DNA from: Gammaproteobacteria bacterium
GTDB taxonomy: Bacteria > Pseudomonadota > Gammaproteobacteria > Arenicellales > Poriferihabitantaceae
Direction: 5' to 3'
Assembly (NCBI GenBank): GCA_011088265.1
Contig: JAALKB010000008.1
Coordinates: 1-42,089 of the forward strand
DNA: 42,089 nt
The position numbers were made by a program, and so were the translations under genes. Each line of letters opens with the position of its first letter. Position 1 is the first letter of the stretch. Shown one piece after another: positions 1 to 10,543 of the stretch. The notes under the pieces are model-generated. The model had not been told where the DNA came from. It saw only the letters and a list, made by a program, of their open reading frames with translations, and did no database searches.

Positions 1-10
1 CTTCCGATCT
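1..10. other. Likely residual sequencing adapter at contig end
   Basis: The first ten bases, CTTCCGATCT, are identical to the 3' end of the common Illumina adapter. They sit exactly at the edge of the window, where untrimmed adapter would lie. The last three residues of the gene read through here are therefore probably artefactual. A chance match of ten bases is possible, but the position makes an artefact more likely. Confidence 0.75.
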
Positions 11-877
11 GATCACCGGGCCTTCTGCCCGATAATCCGATGTCTGGGATCGATTGTTGAAAACCCAAGGGGTTTCTATCAATGTATTAAACATATCGGG
101 TTGTTCGCGTCGCAGCGTTTCCGCCACATGGAATCCATCGACATAGACACCCTCACCACCAATGGTAGAATTTCTGCGACAAAACAAAAATTGGAGACCG
201 TGGGGACATTCCCGTGTTGGCATATCCATATGTTGCAACAACGCGCCAGAAGTGAAGGCGTTGGAATCTGGGTCTTCCTTAATTTCAAGAACATACTGAG
301 CTCCAAAATTGGATTCCCGGGGCACCCCAATACATCTGACAACCTGTTCGAGTAGTCCGTCCTCATCTGGTAGTCCCCGCATCCTGGCGATGCCATAAGC
401 ACTGAGTGCTTCAAGCCAAAACAAAAGCTCGTCATCATTCCTGATCATTTCCGGGCCATTAAAACTGGGAGGTACGTCTAGCTTATCTGCATCCCACCAA
501 ATGGGCTCAGTGACCGGTGGTAACGTAGACACAGCACTGTCATCCTTGAACCATGCATGTTCCCTCAGCCAGCCTGGGTGAAAATGACTTACCTCTTGAG
601 TTGACCACTCCACAACCAATACCCCATTTCCATCAACATCAACTGATTTCACTTCAAGGTCTGGTGGTAAATCCAATGGCGAGATAAGCATCTCTCTTGA
701 TAGGGGGTGAATGATCTCAGGCTCAGGGCTGTTCTCACGCAGCAAATAAACATCGTATTGGCTGTTCTTTCCATCGGCCCAAATAACTTCTACGAAGGTC
801 CCCTGGGAACTCGCGTGCCTGATTGCGACTTCAGTAGAGTAATAGTCAAAATCCGGTGTCCAGGGAAGTTCACCCAT
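1..877 (-). CDS. Gamma-butyrobetaine hydroxylase-like 2OG-Fe(II) dioxygenase, 3' end cut by contig edge
   Basis: The reading frame is open from an ATG at 877 to the left edge, about 290 residues, so the C-terminus is missing. The first ~115 residues look like the small N-terminal domain of gamma-butyrobetaine and trimethyllysine hydroxylases, with the conserved-type stretch HFHPGWLREHA. A TauD/TfdA-type jelly-roll domain follows. Near residue 215 the stretch LQHMDMPTRECPHGLQFLFC contains the HxD iron-binding pair and the GLQFL strand of the family. The distal iron-binding His and the 2-oxoglutarate-binding Arg would lie beyond the edge. Known relatives hydroxylate gamma-butyrobetaine to carnitine or act on similar quaternary amines; the substrate here is inferred only. 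The gene starts 12 bases after the class II aldolase stop, so the two are probably co-transcribed. Confidence 0.85.
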   Translation of the reverse strand, partial: MGELPWTPDFDYYSTEVAIRHASSQGTFVEVIWADGKNSQYDVYLLRENSPEPEIIHPLSREMLISPLDLPPDLEVKSVDVDGNGVLVVEWSTQEVSHFHPGWLREHAWFKDDSAVSTLPPVTEPIWWDADKLDVPPSFNGPEMIRNDDELLFWLEALSAYGIARMRGLPDEDGLLEQVVRCIGVPRESNFGAQYVLEIKEDPDSNAFTSGALLQHMDMPTRECPHGLQFLFCRRNSTIGGEGVYVDGFHVAETLRREQPDMFNTLIETPWVFNNRSQTSDYRAEGPVIRSE

Positions 878-889
878 GCCTGTAACGTT

Positions 890-1648
890 TTAATTTTTGT
901 ATTCCGGTGCGGTTCTATCCAGCCAACGTATCAATCCCTTCCATTCAGTATCGCCATCATAGTTGTAATCCTCGGAGGTATACATAGCTTCTCGGTATCC
1001 GTCTTTACGCTGATCATTTATTAGCTTTAGCATATCCGAATTATTGTGAGTCATCGACAGGGCTTTGTGTTGCACCGAACAGGCCTGCCTTAGGTAATAA
1101 GAGCGGAAGAATGCTTCCTTTGCTGATCTACCAAAACAATAATACCCATGGTTGTGGCTGATTAGAATGTCATGCTTATCGGCGAGAGACATGAAAGTGT
1201 TTCCGAATACATCATCTTCTTCGAACGCATAATCTATGTAACCGACTAAATGACCGAGGTAAACTGCAGCCTGTGATAACGGTAATAACCCATGTTCGGT
1301 GGCTGAGACTGCCATCACATCTTCACAATGACCGTGTACAAAATAATTGACGACCTTCCTTTGGCCGAAAATCCATCGGGCAAGATTCTGTCCACCATCA
1401 TTTAGCCATGGGCTTGCGTCATCGACAGGCCGTCCTTTTTTATCAATTTTTACCAATGATGACGCTGTAATTTCATCATAGAATAGCCCATAGGCGTGGA
1501 TCAAATATTGATCGGGTTGTGTTCCAATCCGGGCACCTACCTCCTGGTTAGCAAGATCAGACATACCATAGCGGTCAAGTACGCGATACAAGGCAGCGAG
1601 ACTTTGCCGAGCTTGTGTTTCATTTTCAATTGCGGTTTTTTTACCCAT
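890..1648 (-). CDS. Class II aldolase/adducin-family protein
   Basis: About 252 residues from the ATG at 1648 (MGKKTAIE). A GTG eight codons upstream is possible but less likely. The fold is that of class II aldolases and adducin heads. The conserved region has HGHCEDVMAVS around the first metal-binding histidines, then LISHNHGYYCFG and a helix with repeated Tyr and Arg (FFRSYYLRQAC), which is the usual third-His segment. Family members are zinc-dependent aldolases, epimerases or decarboxylases acting on small hydroxy compounds; this member's substrate cannot be read from the sequence. It lies directly upstream of the dioxygenase gene on the same strand and probably shares its transcript, which suggests joint catabolism of a small hydroxylated compound. 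I see no strong Shine-Dalgarno sequence. Confidence 0.8.
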   Translation of the reverse strand: MGKKTAIENETQARQSLAALYRVLDRYGMSDLANQEVGARIGTQPDQYLIHAYGLFYDEITASSLVKIDKKGRPVDDASPWLNDGGQNLARWIFGQRKVVNYFVHGHCEDVMAVSATEHGLLPLSQAAVYLGHLVGYIDYAFEEDDVFGNTFMSLADKHDILISHNHGYYCFGRSAKEAFFRSYYLRQACSVQHKALSMTHNNSDMLKLINDQRKDGYREAMYTSEDYNYDGDTEWKGLIRWLDRTAPEYKN

Positions 1649-2113
1649 GGATAGATATTCGTTGTTGATCACCAGATGGCAGTTTCCAGTACTTCACCTA
1701 AAAGAAGTCGCCACAAACAGGCGTATTCTATACATTGTCAGGCAGAATCTTCAAAAAATATTGATGAAACCATATTCCGAAATCAGCGCGCAGAATACTC
1801 AGACTGGAACTATTATGGTTTTAACTTCCTACGAATATGGTCAGGTATCCGGCACGTCACCAGGAAAAATAAGATAGCTTGACTCGTCCTCTTTCCGGTT
1901 GTGATGACTGCATTATCATTCTACTGACAATAAGAGCGACAGCTAATACAGAACCGGATCCCATGAAAACGCAAATTGCGGGATACCAGATTGAGTCTAA
2001 ATAGGTGCAGATTCACTGCACTGCACTGCACCTGGATTGATCAGAAAATCAATGAGTAATACTGCATGACATTTAGGATGGTTAACTCAGGATAGTTAAC
2101 CTGGAATAGCCAG
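1649..2113. other. Gene-free spacer with short repeats
   Basis: No convincing gene on either strand. It holds a pentamer tract (CACTG, about 3.6 copies, 2014-2031), a 12-bp near-repeat AGGATGGTTAAC / AGGATAGTTAAC (2075-2086 and 2089-2100), and a 9-bp inverted repeat ACCATATTC / GAATATGGT (1769-1777 and 1833-1841). The promoter of the leftward aldolase-dioxygenase pair must lie here, but I cannot assign it to specific hexamers. Confidence 0.6.
2075..2100. repeat. 12-bp near-exact direct repeat
   Basis: AGGATGGTTAAC and AGGATAGTTAAC, 14 bp apart start to start, with one mismatch. They lie just downstream of fpr. One of many similar short duplications in the spacers of this window. Confidence 0.85.
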
Positions 2114-2887
2114 CTATCTTACAACAAACGCCCGTTCTACCACGTACTCATTGAATTCACCCTTTCGGGTTTCCCTGAATCCCATTTTATCCAGCAGTTC
2201 GCTAGTGCTTTTTAGCATGTTTACGCTACCGCATAACATGAAACGATCGTTTTCAATACTAAAGTCCGGCAGACCGATATCATGAGTCATTTTGCCACTT
2301 TCCATTAGTGCGGTGATCCTGCCCTGAGTTTTGAAATCCTCCCGGGTGGTGGCTGGGTAATAGATCAGTTTGCTTCTTACCATTTCGCCGAAATACTCGT
2401 TTTCTCCGAGTTCTTTGGTGATTAGCGCCTGATAGGTTAGTTCTTCTACGCGACGGCAGCCATGAACCAGAATCACTCTTTCAAAATTCTCGTAAACTTC
2501 GGGGTCTTTAATAATTGACAGGAATGGAGCGAGTCCGGTTCCGGTGCCAAGCAGGTACAAATGTTTCCCCGGCTTCATGTGGTCCCACAATAGTGTTCCG
2601 GTGGGTTTCTTGCTCACTAACAGTTCGTCGTCAACCTTGATGTGTTGAAGTTTTGAGGTAAGGGGTCCATCCTGCACCTTGATGCTATAGAACTCAAGAT
2701 GATCTTCATAATTGGAACTCGCGATACTATATGCTCTCAGTAATGGTTTGCCATCTACCTCCATGCCTACCATGGTGAATTCTCCATTCCTGAATCGCAA
2801 ATTAGGATCACGAGTAGTTTTAATGGTGAATAGGGTATTTGACCAGTGATGGACATCAATGACTTTTTCTGTGTGGGTTTGTGCCAT
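2114..2887 (-). CDS. fpr: Ferredoxin/flavodoxin-NADP+ reductase
   Basis: 257 residues, the usual length of bacterial Fpr. The enzyme moves electrons between NADPH and ferredoxin or flavodoxin in the cytoplasm, supporting Fe-S enzyme activation and oxidative-stress defence. The N-terminal FAD domain has the diagnostic RAYSIAS motif (about residues 51-57). The NADP domain has GTGTGLAPF (about 115-123) and CGSVNML near residue 220. The protein ends FVVR, a short tail of the bacterial subclass rather than the terminal Tyr of plastid enzymes. It stands alone, 151 bases downstream of nudC on the same strand. The ATG at 2887 gives the canonical N-terminus. Confidence 0.93.
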   Translation of the reverse strand: MAQTHTEKVIDVHHWSNTLFTIKTTRDPNLRFRNGEFTMVGMEVDGKPLLRAYSIASSNYEDHLEFYSIKVQDGPLTSKLQHIKVDDELLVSKKPTGTLLWDHMKPGKHLYLLGTGTGLAPFLSIIKDPEVYENFERVILVHGCRRVEELTYQALITKELGENEYFGEMVRSKLIYYPATTREDFKTQGRITALMESGKMTHDIGLPDFSIENDRFMLCGSVNMLKSTSELLDKMGFRETRKGEFNEYVVERAFVVR

Positions 2888-3038
2888 TGTTATTTTATGC
2901 TTGTATTATGTGAGTATGACTCGATGCTATATGGAGGTTTGATCTTTAGTTTCAATCGAAATCTTAAGCCAAACCTCGTAATTCTGTCTGCTGAAAGATG
3001 GGTTGAGTTATGATTCCGCAGTAGACTGATACCGAATA

Positions 3039-4040
3039 TCAGGCTTTATCCTGCAACCAGAGTTCTATCAGGTTTCTGGCGATTGAATCTTTACGGGGAA
3101 GCGCCTTTTCAGCGTCGGGGTTGGCGTATTCACCAAATCCACGAATTTGTTCTGCAGTAAACCATTGAGCATCTTCAAGTTCGTCCGGGGCGATAATGAT
3201 ATTTTCCTCCCTGGTTTGGGCGCGAAAACCGATCATTAAGGACGAGGGAAAAGGCCAGGGCTGAGAGGCGATGTATTCGGTATGATGGACGAGTAACCCC
3301 GCCTCTTCCATGACTTCCCGGGCTACCGCTTCGTCCATTGATTCACCATGATCAACGTATCCGGCTAAGGTGGAATAAATACCCCCTGGTAAACTTTTGT
3401 GTCTCCCGAGTAGACACTTTGCAACTCCATCGGTGGGATTAACCAGCTCAACCAGCATGATCACGGCAGGATCAATTCTAGGGTAGGCTTCCTTTGCACA
3501 GCCTTCGCTGTCACATTTTCTCACATGGCCTCCTTTTTTCGATGATGTTGAACTACCACATCTACCACAGAAAAGATGGTTTTGATGCCAAAAGCTTAAA
3601 CCTCGAGCATAGCCTAAAATAGAAGCCTCATCCCCAGGCAGTAAAGAACTGACTGAGCGTAAATCGATAAATTCACAGATCGGGTTTATTTCTTTGAGCC
3701 ATTCACTAATGTATTCCTGTTTTAGTTTTGTGAAATCCACAGCGAATACTGGAGCATCACCCGAGTCCGTTTGAGTCTGCCCCAAATAGATAGATTGGCA
3801 CACCCGATGAAAACTATCGGGTATTTGAGAATGGGTTAGTCGAACTGGCGTAGGTGAGTTTGACGGAATCTGCCAGTTTACAAGATTGGCTTGATTGTTA
3901 AGTGCGAGGAATTGAGCGTTGGGAGATTGGTATTGTTGTGCTATCCACTCGACATTGTCTCGCAGTACCGGATTTCTCTCAAGGGGCATGCCGGTATAGC
4001 TGAGGGCGCTTTGGTTGGATTGGATGGGCTGGTTTTTCAT
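3039..4040 (-). CDS. nudC: NADH pyrophosphatase / RNA deNADding enzyme
   Basis: 333 residues. NudC cleaves NADH to NMNH and AMP and removes NAD caps from RNA. A long N-terminal domain is followed by a zinc ribbon (FCGRCG, then CDSEGC; the second pair is C-x4-C rather than the common C-x2-C) and by the Nudix domain. The Nudix box begins GYVDHGESMDEA and ends REVMEEAG, with all catalytic Glu residues in place. The downstream SQPWPFPSSLM segment is typical of the NudC subgroup and sets it apart from other Nudix enzymes. It is on the same strand as typA, 90 bases downstream, and may be read from the argB-typA transcript. Confidence 0.93.
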   Translation of the reverse strand: MKNQPIQSNQSALSYTGMPLERNPVLRDNVEWIAQQYQSPNAQFLALNNQANLVNWQIPSNSPTPVRLTHSQIPDSFHRVCQSIYLGQTQTDSGDAPVFAVDFTKLKQEYISEWLKEINPICEFIDLRSVSSLLPGDEASILGYARGLSFWHQNHLFCGRCGSSTSSKKGGHVRKCDSEGCAKEAYPRIDPAVIMLVELVNPTDGVAKCLLGRHKSLPGGIYSTLAGYVDHGESMDEAVAREVMEEAGLLVHHTEYIASQPWPFPSSLMIGFRAQTREENIIIAPDELEDAQWFTAEQIRGFGEYANPDAEKALPRKDSIARNLIELWLQDKA

Positions 4041-4130
4041 CCGGATATATGCGCCTTTGTGCTCATTCCAGTCTCTGCTGAAACTGGAGTGGGATAGTCG
4101 TTAGAAAGAGTCTGAGTCTGCGCATAACAA

Positions 4131-5957
4131 TTAAGCAGACTTTTTCAAACGGGATGCCTGCTTTCTTTCATGTTCCTTGAGCAGTTTCTTCCGTATTCGG
4201 ATGCTTTCTGGAGTGATTTCCACCAATTCGTCATCACTAATTACTTCAATGGCAGATTCCAGTGTCAGGCGTATGGGTGGTTCCAACACGATACTATCAT
4301 CTTTGCCAGAGGCCCGAACGTTGGTAAGTTGTTTGCCTTTCAGAGGGTTTACGATTAGGTCATTGTCCCGGGAGTGAAGACCAATGATCTGTCCTTCATA
4401 AACTTCAACGTTAGGGTTTATAAACAGTCTGCCCCTCTCTTGAAGATTGAAGAGTGCGAACCCCAGTGCCTTACCCGTACTGGTTGAGATGAGCGCACCA
4501 TTGTGGCGAACACTCTGGACATTTCCGGCGGTTGGAGCATATTTTTCAAACACATGATAAAGCAGGCCGCTACCTGATGTCAGTGTCATGAATTCGGTTT
4601 GGAAGCCTATCAGTCCTCTGGCGGGAATGGAGTACTCCAATCGCACCCGGCCTTTTCCATCGGGTTGCATGTTCTTGAGTTGGCCGCCACGGGTTCCAAG
4701 AGCTTCCATCACGGCCCCCTGATTTTTGTCTTCTACGTCTACACTCAGTTCTTCCCAGGGCTCACAGACAACGTTATCGATGGTCTGGAAAATAACATGG
4801 GGGCGTGAGACGGCAATTTCATAGCCTTCACGACGCATATTCTCCAGTAAAATGGAAAGATGGAGCTCCCCGCGACCAGAGACTGCAAATATATCTGGGT
4901 CTTCAGTCTCTTCTACCCGTAGGGCCACATTGTGAATCAATTCCCGGCGGAGTCGGTCGCCAATTTGTCGAGAGGTAACGTATTTTCCTTCCTTACCTGC
5001 AAACGGAGAGGTGTTTACCTGAAAATTCATGCTAACAGTGGGTTCGTCCACTGATAGTGAAGGAAGTGCTTCGTGTTTGGCGGGTGAGCATATGGTATCT
5101 GAGATGCCAAGATTCTCGATGCCTGTGAGTGCGATAATGTCTCCCGCTTCAGCACTTTCTATTTCTACCTTTTCCAGACCCCTGAAGCCGAATAGTTGAA
5201 GAACGCGGCCATTACGTGCTTTACCAAAACGGTCTATGGCAACCACGGGGGATTTTTGTGAAATCCTGCCCCGGGTTACTCTGCCTACACCAATAGTACC
5301 AACGTATTTTGAATAATCCAGCGAGGAAATTTGCATTTGGAACTCACCTTCCACGTCGACATTTGGCGGTGAAACCCTGTCCACAATGGTTTGGAAAAGT
5401 GCTGACATATCATCGGTGCGTATGGTGGACTCAAGTGAGGCGAAGCCTTCTATGGCTGAGGCGTAAACAACAGGGAAGTCCAGTTGGTCATCACTTGCTC
5501 CAAGACGATCAAATAGATCGAAGGTCTGATCTAGCACCCATTCTGGGCGCGCGCCATCCCGATCGATTTTATTGATGACAACGATGGGCTTAAGTCCATG
5601 GGAAAATGCTTTTTGAGTTACAAAGCGGGTTTGTGGCATTGGCCCTTCCACTGCGTCTACCAGCAATAAAACCGAATCTACCATGGATAAGACCCTTTCA
5701 ACTTCCCCACCGAAATCGGCGTGTCCGGGAGTGTCTACGATGTTTATTCGATAGTCCTTCCAATTGATGGCGGTGTTTTTGGAAAGAATAGTGATGCCTC
5801 TTTCTTTCTCAATGTCGTTGCTATCCATTACCCGCTCCACTGGGCCAAAGCGGTCTCCCAGGGTTCCCGACTGTTGTAACAAACGGTCTACTAACGTGGT
5901 CTTCCCATGGTCAACATGAGCGATGATGGCGATATTCCGCCTCTTGGAAGTACTCAT
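4131..5957 (-). CDS. typA: Ribosome-associated GTPase TypA/BipA
   Basis: 608 residues, normal length. TypA (BipA) is an EF-G-like translational GTPase that helps 50S assembly and stress or cold adaptation. The G domain shows [10 protein letters not shown] (G1, about residues 13-22), [10 protein letters not shown] (G2), DTPGH (G3) and NKID (G4). Domains II, III and V follow, and the C-terminal BipA domain ends in a Lys/Arg-rich tail ([17 protein letters not shown]). It starts seven bases after the argB stop; its AGGAG ribosome-binding site lies inside the last codons of argB, so the two genes are translationally coupled. No lesion is visible. Confidence 0.96.
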   Translation of the reverse strand: MSTSKRRNIAIIAHVDHGKTTLVDRLLQQSGTLGDRFGPVERVMDSNDIEKERGITILSKNTAINWKDYRINIVDTPGHADFGGEVERVLSMVDSVLLLVDAVEGPMPQTRFVTQKAFSHGLKPIVVINKIDRDGARPEWVLDQTFDLFDRLGASDDQLDFPVVYASAIEGFASLESTIRTDDMSALFQTIVDRVSPPNVDVEGEFQMQISSLDYSKYVGTIGVGRVTRGRISQKSPVVAIDRFGKARNGRVLQLFGFRGLEKVEIESAEAGDIIALTGIENLGISDTICSPAKHEALPSLSVDEPTVSMNFQVNTSPFAGKEGKYVTSRQIGDRLRRELIHNVALRVEETEDPDIFAVSGRGELHLSILLENMRREGYEIAVSRPHVIFQTIDNVVCEPWEELSVDVEDKNQGAVMEALGTRGGQLKNMQPDGKGRVRLEYSIPARGLIGFQTEFMTLTSGSGLLYHVFEKYAPTAGNVQSVRHNGALISTSTGKALGFALFNLQERGRLFINPNVEVYEGQIIGLHSRDNDLIVNPLKGKQLTNVRASGKDDSIVLEPPIRLTLESAIEVISDDELVEITPESIRIRKKLLKEHERKQASRLKKSA

Positions 5958-5964
5958 TGTTTGC

Positions 5965-6900
<936 letters not shown>

Positions 6901-7135
6901 TTACCCAAAAGTACTGTTAATGAGTGAGAAATATGCGAAATAATTGCTTCCCTGCACCGTTACTGGTTAAGTGCCAAAGCTGTCAGTTTGGAAGTTTTCC
7001 CGCCGTATCGTCTGTTAGAATGATTTATTAGAGAGAAGAAGATCTTCTATTATCTCGAATACGACTTTATCGTGTGGTATGGGATAACAAAACACGACTT
7101 AAGTATTCCAACTATCCTCTTTATGGTATATTCCG

Positions 7136-7167
7136 AAAATCATATAAAGATATCTTTATATGATTTT
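7136..7167. promoter_or_regulatory. Perfect 32-bp palindrome upstream of metK, likely methyl-cycle operator
   Basis: Positions 7136-7151 are the exact reverse complement of 7152-7167. The core reads ATAAAGATATCTTTAT. It lies about 290 bases before the metK start and next to AT-rich promoter-like sequence (TATATT at 7127-7132). From memory, ArsR-family SahR-type regulators of the S-adenosylhomocysteine cycle in Proteobacteria bind palindromes of this form upstream of metK/ahcY genes. That match is recalled, not searched. An AT-rich hairpin followed by T residues could also end transcription, but its weak stem makes an operator likelier. Confidence 0.7.
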
Positions 7168-7236
7168 TTGTGTAGAGTCTTTAAAACGCCTGATCAATAT
7201 CCCTGATCAAATATTAAAGAGCAGTTGCGGTGATGC

Positions 7237-7275
7237 CATCGACGGCTAGCCCATCGGTACGGGTTGGTTTCGATG
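7237..7275 (+). promoter_or_regulatory. Hairpin in the metK 5' leader
   Basis: CATCGA (7237-7242) pairs with TCGATG (7270-7275), and AGCCC (7248-7252) with GGGTT (7261-7265). The segments between add four more pairs with one bulged C, giving about 15 pairs around the loop ATCGGTAC. Four of the pairs are G-U, which would be A-C mismatches in the opposite strand, so the structure favours RNA read in the metK direction. GCAG (7221-7224) can also pair with CTGC (7278-7281) outside it. I do not recognise any known SAM or SAH riboswitch consensus. Confidence 0.45.
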
Positions 7276-7354
7276 TTCTGCGTTGCAATCTGGAAGTAGG
7301 GCTTGTTTGTTAGATCAGAGCGTGAGCCAGTGCAGAGGCGTATTGGTGTATGTC

Positions 7355-7378
7355 AGTGAGTATTTTAGTGAGTATTTT
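7355..7378. repeat. Exact 12-bp tandem duplication in the metK leader
   Basis: AGTGAGTATTTT occurs twice with no gap (7355-7366, 7367-7378), about 80 bases before the metK start. It is a recent-looking duplication; no function is apparent. Confidence 0.95.
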
Positions 7379-7455
7379 TCAGGTACGTTGACGTACTTTC
7401 ATTTTTAATCTGGATTGCCTATTCGCAATCATTGTTATTCGGAGGTTTAACTGTA

Positions 7456-8622
7456 ATGTCAAAGTCGTTTTTATTTACGTCTGAATCTGTGTCAGAGGGG
7501 CATCCTGATAAGGTTGCGGATCAGATTTCCGACGCTGTTCTGGATGCACTTCTAAGCCAGGATCCCAAATCCCGGGTTGCCTGCGAGACCCTGGTTAATA
7601 CGGGCATGGCAGTGATTTCGGGTGAAATAACCACTAATGCGGTTGTTGATTTTCCTGAAGTAGTGCGAAATACGATTCAGGAAATTGGATATAACTCCTC
7701 AGACATGGGATTTGATTCCCAGAGCTGTGCAGTGGTTGTGTCATTGGACAAACAATCTGTGGACATTGCCCAGGGTGTTAACGAGGGGGAAGGCCTGGAC
7801 CTGGATCAGGGCGCTGGCGATCAGGGTTTAATGTTCGGTTATGCCTGTAACGAAACGGATGTATTGATGCCCTTTCCCATTACTTATGCCCATCTTTTGG
7901 TAAAGAAGCAGGCAGAGGTGCGAAAATCCGGCCAACTCGGATGGTTACGCCCGGACGCAAAATCCCAGGTAACGGTGCGTTATGAAGGAAATAAGCCCAC
8001 ATTCGTTGACACCGTGGTTCTTTCTACTCAACACGACGATGACATATCTCACAATGATCTGTCAGAAGCGGTTATCGAAGAGATAATAAAACCGGTTTTA
8101 CCTGCACACATGATTTCATCAGAAACCCGTTTTCTGGTTAACCCCACGGGTCGATTCGTCATCGGTGGTCCAGTGGGTGATTGCGGCCTCACAGGTCGAA
8201 AAATTATTGTAGACACCTATGGTGGATCTGCTCACCACGGTGGAGGGGCGTTCTCTGGAAAAGACCCGTCCAAGGTGGACCGTTCAGCAGCTTATGCCAC
8301 TCGCTATGTGGCCAAGAATGTTGTTGCAGCGGGTTTGGCGGATAAGTGCGAGGTACAGGTTGCTTATGCCATCGGTGTGGCTGAACCGGTTTCAATCATG
8401 GTTGAAACCTTTGGTACTGGAAAAGTCTCCGATGAGCAGATCGAGAAATTGATCAGAGCGCACTTTGATCTACGCCCCAAGGCTATCGTCAGTGGATTGG
8501 ATTTGTTACGACCCATTTATCGAAACTCGGCAGCCTATGGCCACTTTGGTAGTACTGAAACAGAGTTTACCTGGGAAATCACGGATAAAGCAGACGCCTT
8601 GAAAGCTGACGCCGGTCTTTAA
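7456..8622 (+). CDS. metK: S-adenosylmethionine synthase
   Basis: 388 residues from the ATG at 7456, preceded by GGAGG at 7441-7445. An in-frame TTG at 7432 would give a longer product but lacks a ribosome-binding site. The enzyme makes S-adenosylmethionine from methionine and ATP. Visible motifs are [13 protein letters not shown] (about residues 9-21, ATP-binding His and metal ligand), the hexapeptide GAGDQG near 118 and [19 protein letters not shown] near 265 (phosphate-binding loop). It is followed after 37 bases by ahcY, so synthesis of the methyl donor and removal of the by-product are in one operon. The long leader and the upstream palindrome suggest control by methyl-cycle metabolites. 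Confidence 0.97.
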   Translation: MSKSFLFTSESVSEGHPDKVADQISDAVLDALLSQDPKSRVACETLVNTGMAVISGEITTNAVVDFPEVVRNTIQEIGYNSSDMGFDSQSCAVVVSLDKQSVDIAQGVNEGEGLDLDQGAGDQGLMFGYACNETDVLMPFPITYAHLLVKKQAEVRKSGQLGWLRPDAKSQVTVRYEGNKPTFVDTVVLSTQHDDDISHNDLSEAVIEEIIKPVLPAHMISSETRFLVNPTGRFVIGGPVGDCGLTGRKIIVDTYGGSAHHGGGAFSGKDPSKVDRSAAYATRYVAKNVVAAGLADKCEVQVAYAIGVAEPVSIMVETFGTGKVSDEQIEKLIRAHFDLRPKAIVSGLDLLRPIYRNSAAYGHFGSTETEFTWEITDKADALKADAGL

Positions 8623-8659
8623 GATCGGTCTCTAATTTTTACTATTTTGGAAAATAATC

Positions 8660-10078
8660 ATGTCAACTCAAACTGTTGAAGAATTGCTGCCTGACTATCA
8701 CGTTGCCGATATGGAACTCGCTGAGTGGGGCCATAAAGAAATACGAATAGCAGAAACCGAGATGCCTGGTTTGGTATCTGTTCGTGGAAAATATGCCGAA
8801 GAGCAGCCTTTAAAAGGAACTCGTATCGCCGGTTCGTTACATATGACGATTCAAACGGCTGTTCTGATTGATTCGCTTGTCGCATTGGGTGCTGAGGTAA
8901 GATGGGCATCCTGCAATATTTTTTCCACCCAGGATCACGCAGCGGCGGCCATCGCAGATAAAGGTATTCCGGTATTTGCCTTCAAAGGCGAATCATTGGA
9001 TGAATACTGGGCCTTTACGCACCGAATTATGGAATGGCCAAATAACTCTGGCCCTAACATGATTCTGGACGACGGTGGTGATGCAACGATGTTACTAATT
9101 TTGGGCAGCAAAGCTGAAAAAGACATTAGTGTTCTGGATAATCCGGGTAGCGAAGAGGAAGTGGCGCTTTTTAAATCGATTAAAGCACGACTGCAAAATG
9201 ACAAAACCTGGTATAGCACCCGATTAGCAGAAGTGCAGGGTGTGACCGAAGAAACCACGACGGGTGTTCATCGTTTATACCAAATGGCTGCATCAGGAGA
9301 ATTGCCATTTCCTGCTATTAACGTTAATGATTCAGTTACGAAGTCAAAATTCGATAATCTATACGGTTGCCGAGAATCATTGGTTGATGGCATCAAGCGC
9401 GCCACGGACGTGATGATTGCGGGAAAAATAGCCTTGGTACTCGGGTACGGTGATGTAGGTAAAGGCTGCGCTCAGTCACTTCGTGGATTGGGTGCTACGG
9501 TTTGGGTCACAGAAATTGATCCAATCTGTGCCTTGCAGGCGGCGATGGAAGGTTTTCGGGTTGTCACCATGAATGAGGTTTGTGCGGATGTAGATATTTT
9601 TGTTACCGCGACCGGAAACTACGGTGTCATTACTCACGACCACATGGTTCAGATGAAAAATGAATCCATTGTCTGCAATGTCGGACACTTCGACAATGAA
9701 ATCGATGTTGCCGGCATGAAGCAGTATGAGTGGGAAAATATCAAACCCCAGGTCGACCAGATTATTCTTCCCAATGGTAACCGGGTAACTTTACTCGCCG
9801 AAGGTCGTTTGGTTAATCTCGGTTGCGCAACCGGCCATCCAAGCTTTGTTATGTCTAACAGCTTCACCAACCAGGTATTGGCTCAAATTGAGTTATGGAA
9901 AGACAGCGACAAGTACAACAACGAAGTATACGTACTACCTAAACATTTGGATGAAGAAGTTGCGCGATTACATCTCGACAAAATTGGAGCAAATCTCACC
10001 GAATTGAGTCAGGAACAGGCGGACTATATTAGTGTTCCTGTGAATGGTCCTTATAAGCCAGGACATTATCGCTATTAG
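8660..10078 (+). CDS. ahcY: Adenosylhomocysteinase
   Basis: 472 residues. It hydrolyses S-adenosylhomocysteine to adenosine and homocysteine, relieving product inhibition of methyltransferases. The N-terminal substrate domain starts [13 protein letters not shown]. The segment around residues 140-180 is the insertion found in long bacterial forms. The NAD-binding loop reads [13 protein letters not shown] (about 257-269). [10 protein letters not shown] and the C-terminal [11 protein letters not shown], where the Lys and Tyr reach into the partner subunit's NAD site, are intact. It is the second gene of the metK operon and is followed by a strong terminator. No metF is present downstream, unlike many related operons. 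Confidence 0.97.
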   Translation: MSTQTVEELLPDYHVADMELAEWGHKEIRIAETEMPGLVSVRGKYAEEQPLKGTRIAGSLHMTIQTAVLIDSLVALGAEVRWASCNIFSTQDHAAAAIADKGIPVFAFKGESLDEYWAFTHRIMEWPNNSGPNMILDDGGDATMLLILGSKAEKDISVLDNPGSEEEVALFKSIKARLQNDKTWYSTRLAEVQGVTEETTTGVHRLYQMAASGELPFPAINVNDSVTKSKFDNLYGCRESLVDGIKRATDVMIAGKIALVLGYGDVGKGCAQSLRGLGATVWVTEIDPICALQAAMEGFRVVTMNEVCADVDIFVTATGNYGVITHDHMVQMKNESIVCNVGHFDNEIDVAGMKQYEWENIKPQVDQIILPNGNRVTLLAEGRLVNLGCATGHPSFVMSNSFTNQVLAQIELWKDSDKYNNEVYVLPKHLDEEVARLHLDKIGANLTELSQEQADYISVPVNGPYKPGHYRY

Positions 10079-10147
10079 AGGTAACAGAGTCAGGATCATT
10101 TCGTTTTCGGAGTGATTATGGCTTGTTGAATAAAAGGCTTCGAAAAT

Positions 10148-10176
10148 AAAAAACCGGGATATGTTCCCGGTTTTTT
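10148..10176 (+). terminator. Rho-independent terminator of metK-ahcY
   Basis: AAAAAACCGGGA (10148-10159), a five-base loop, then the exact complement TCCCGGTTTTTT (10165-10176). It lies about 70 bases after the ahcY stop. The A-run on the left arm means it could also act leftwards. Confidence 0.93.
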
Positions 10177-10543
10177 ATTGTAAAGGTTTGTTGGTTAGTT
10201 GAAATGAACGGCGACCAGTGAATAAAGGGACAGAATATGGAACATTAAAAAACACTCCTCAAAGGAGACTGGGATTCCAAAATAGTGTACCTGATATTTT
10301 TCTCAGGGGTCGGGTACATGTTCTGGTCTGGTCCGTGTTCTGATTCAGATTCTGGTCTCTCGCTGGTCACTGGGAGGGGGACGCCCGCCGTATTCAATAA
10401 ATATTCAATAAGTTTTCAATCAGGCTTTCCCAATAAAAAGAGTCACCTGGTTCCCATTACAGAGAGTCAATACATCTCTATAAGCGTCCTTGGTTTCTCC
10501 CAATATTGTCAGGCTATCCCCTTTTTACGATATTTCTCCTTTG
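10177..10543. other. Gene-free spacer between ahcY and the TRAP operon
   Basis: No convincing gene. The exact decamer TATTCAATAA occurs at 10391-10400 and 10402-10411. GTTCTGGTCTGG-like repeats lie around 10318-10366. Read leftwards, CTCCT/AGGAG (10255-10267) followed by T6 makes a weak candidate terminator for dctM, but its stem is only five pairs. Confidence 0.5.

Noticed and set aside
7037-7048. 12-bp palindrome AGAAGATCTTCT between argB and metK
   Set aside because: It is short and isolated, with no further support for function next to the much longer palindrome.
7168-7455. A known SAM or SAH riboswitch before metK
   Set aside because: I could not match the consensus stems and conserved loops I remember for SAM-I, SAM-II, SAM-V or SAH types; only a generic hairpin is supported.
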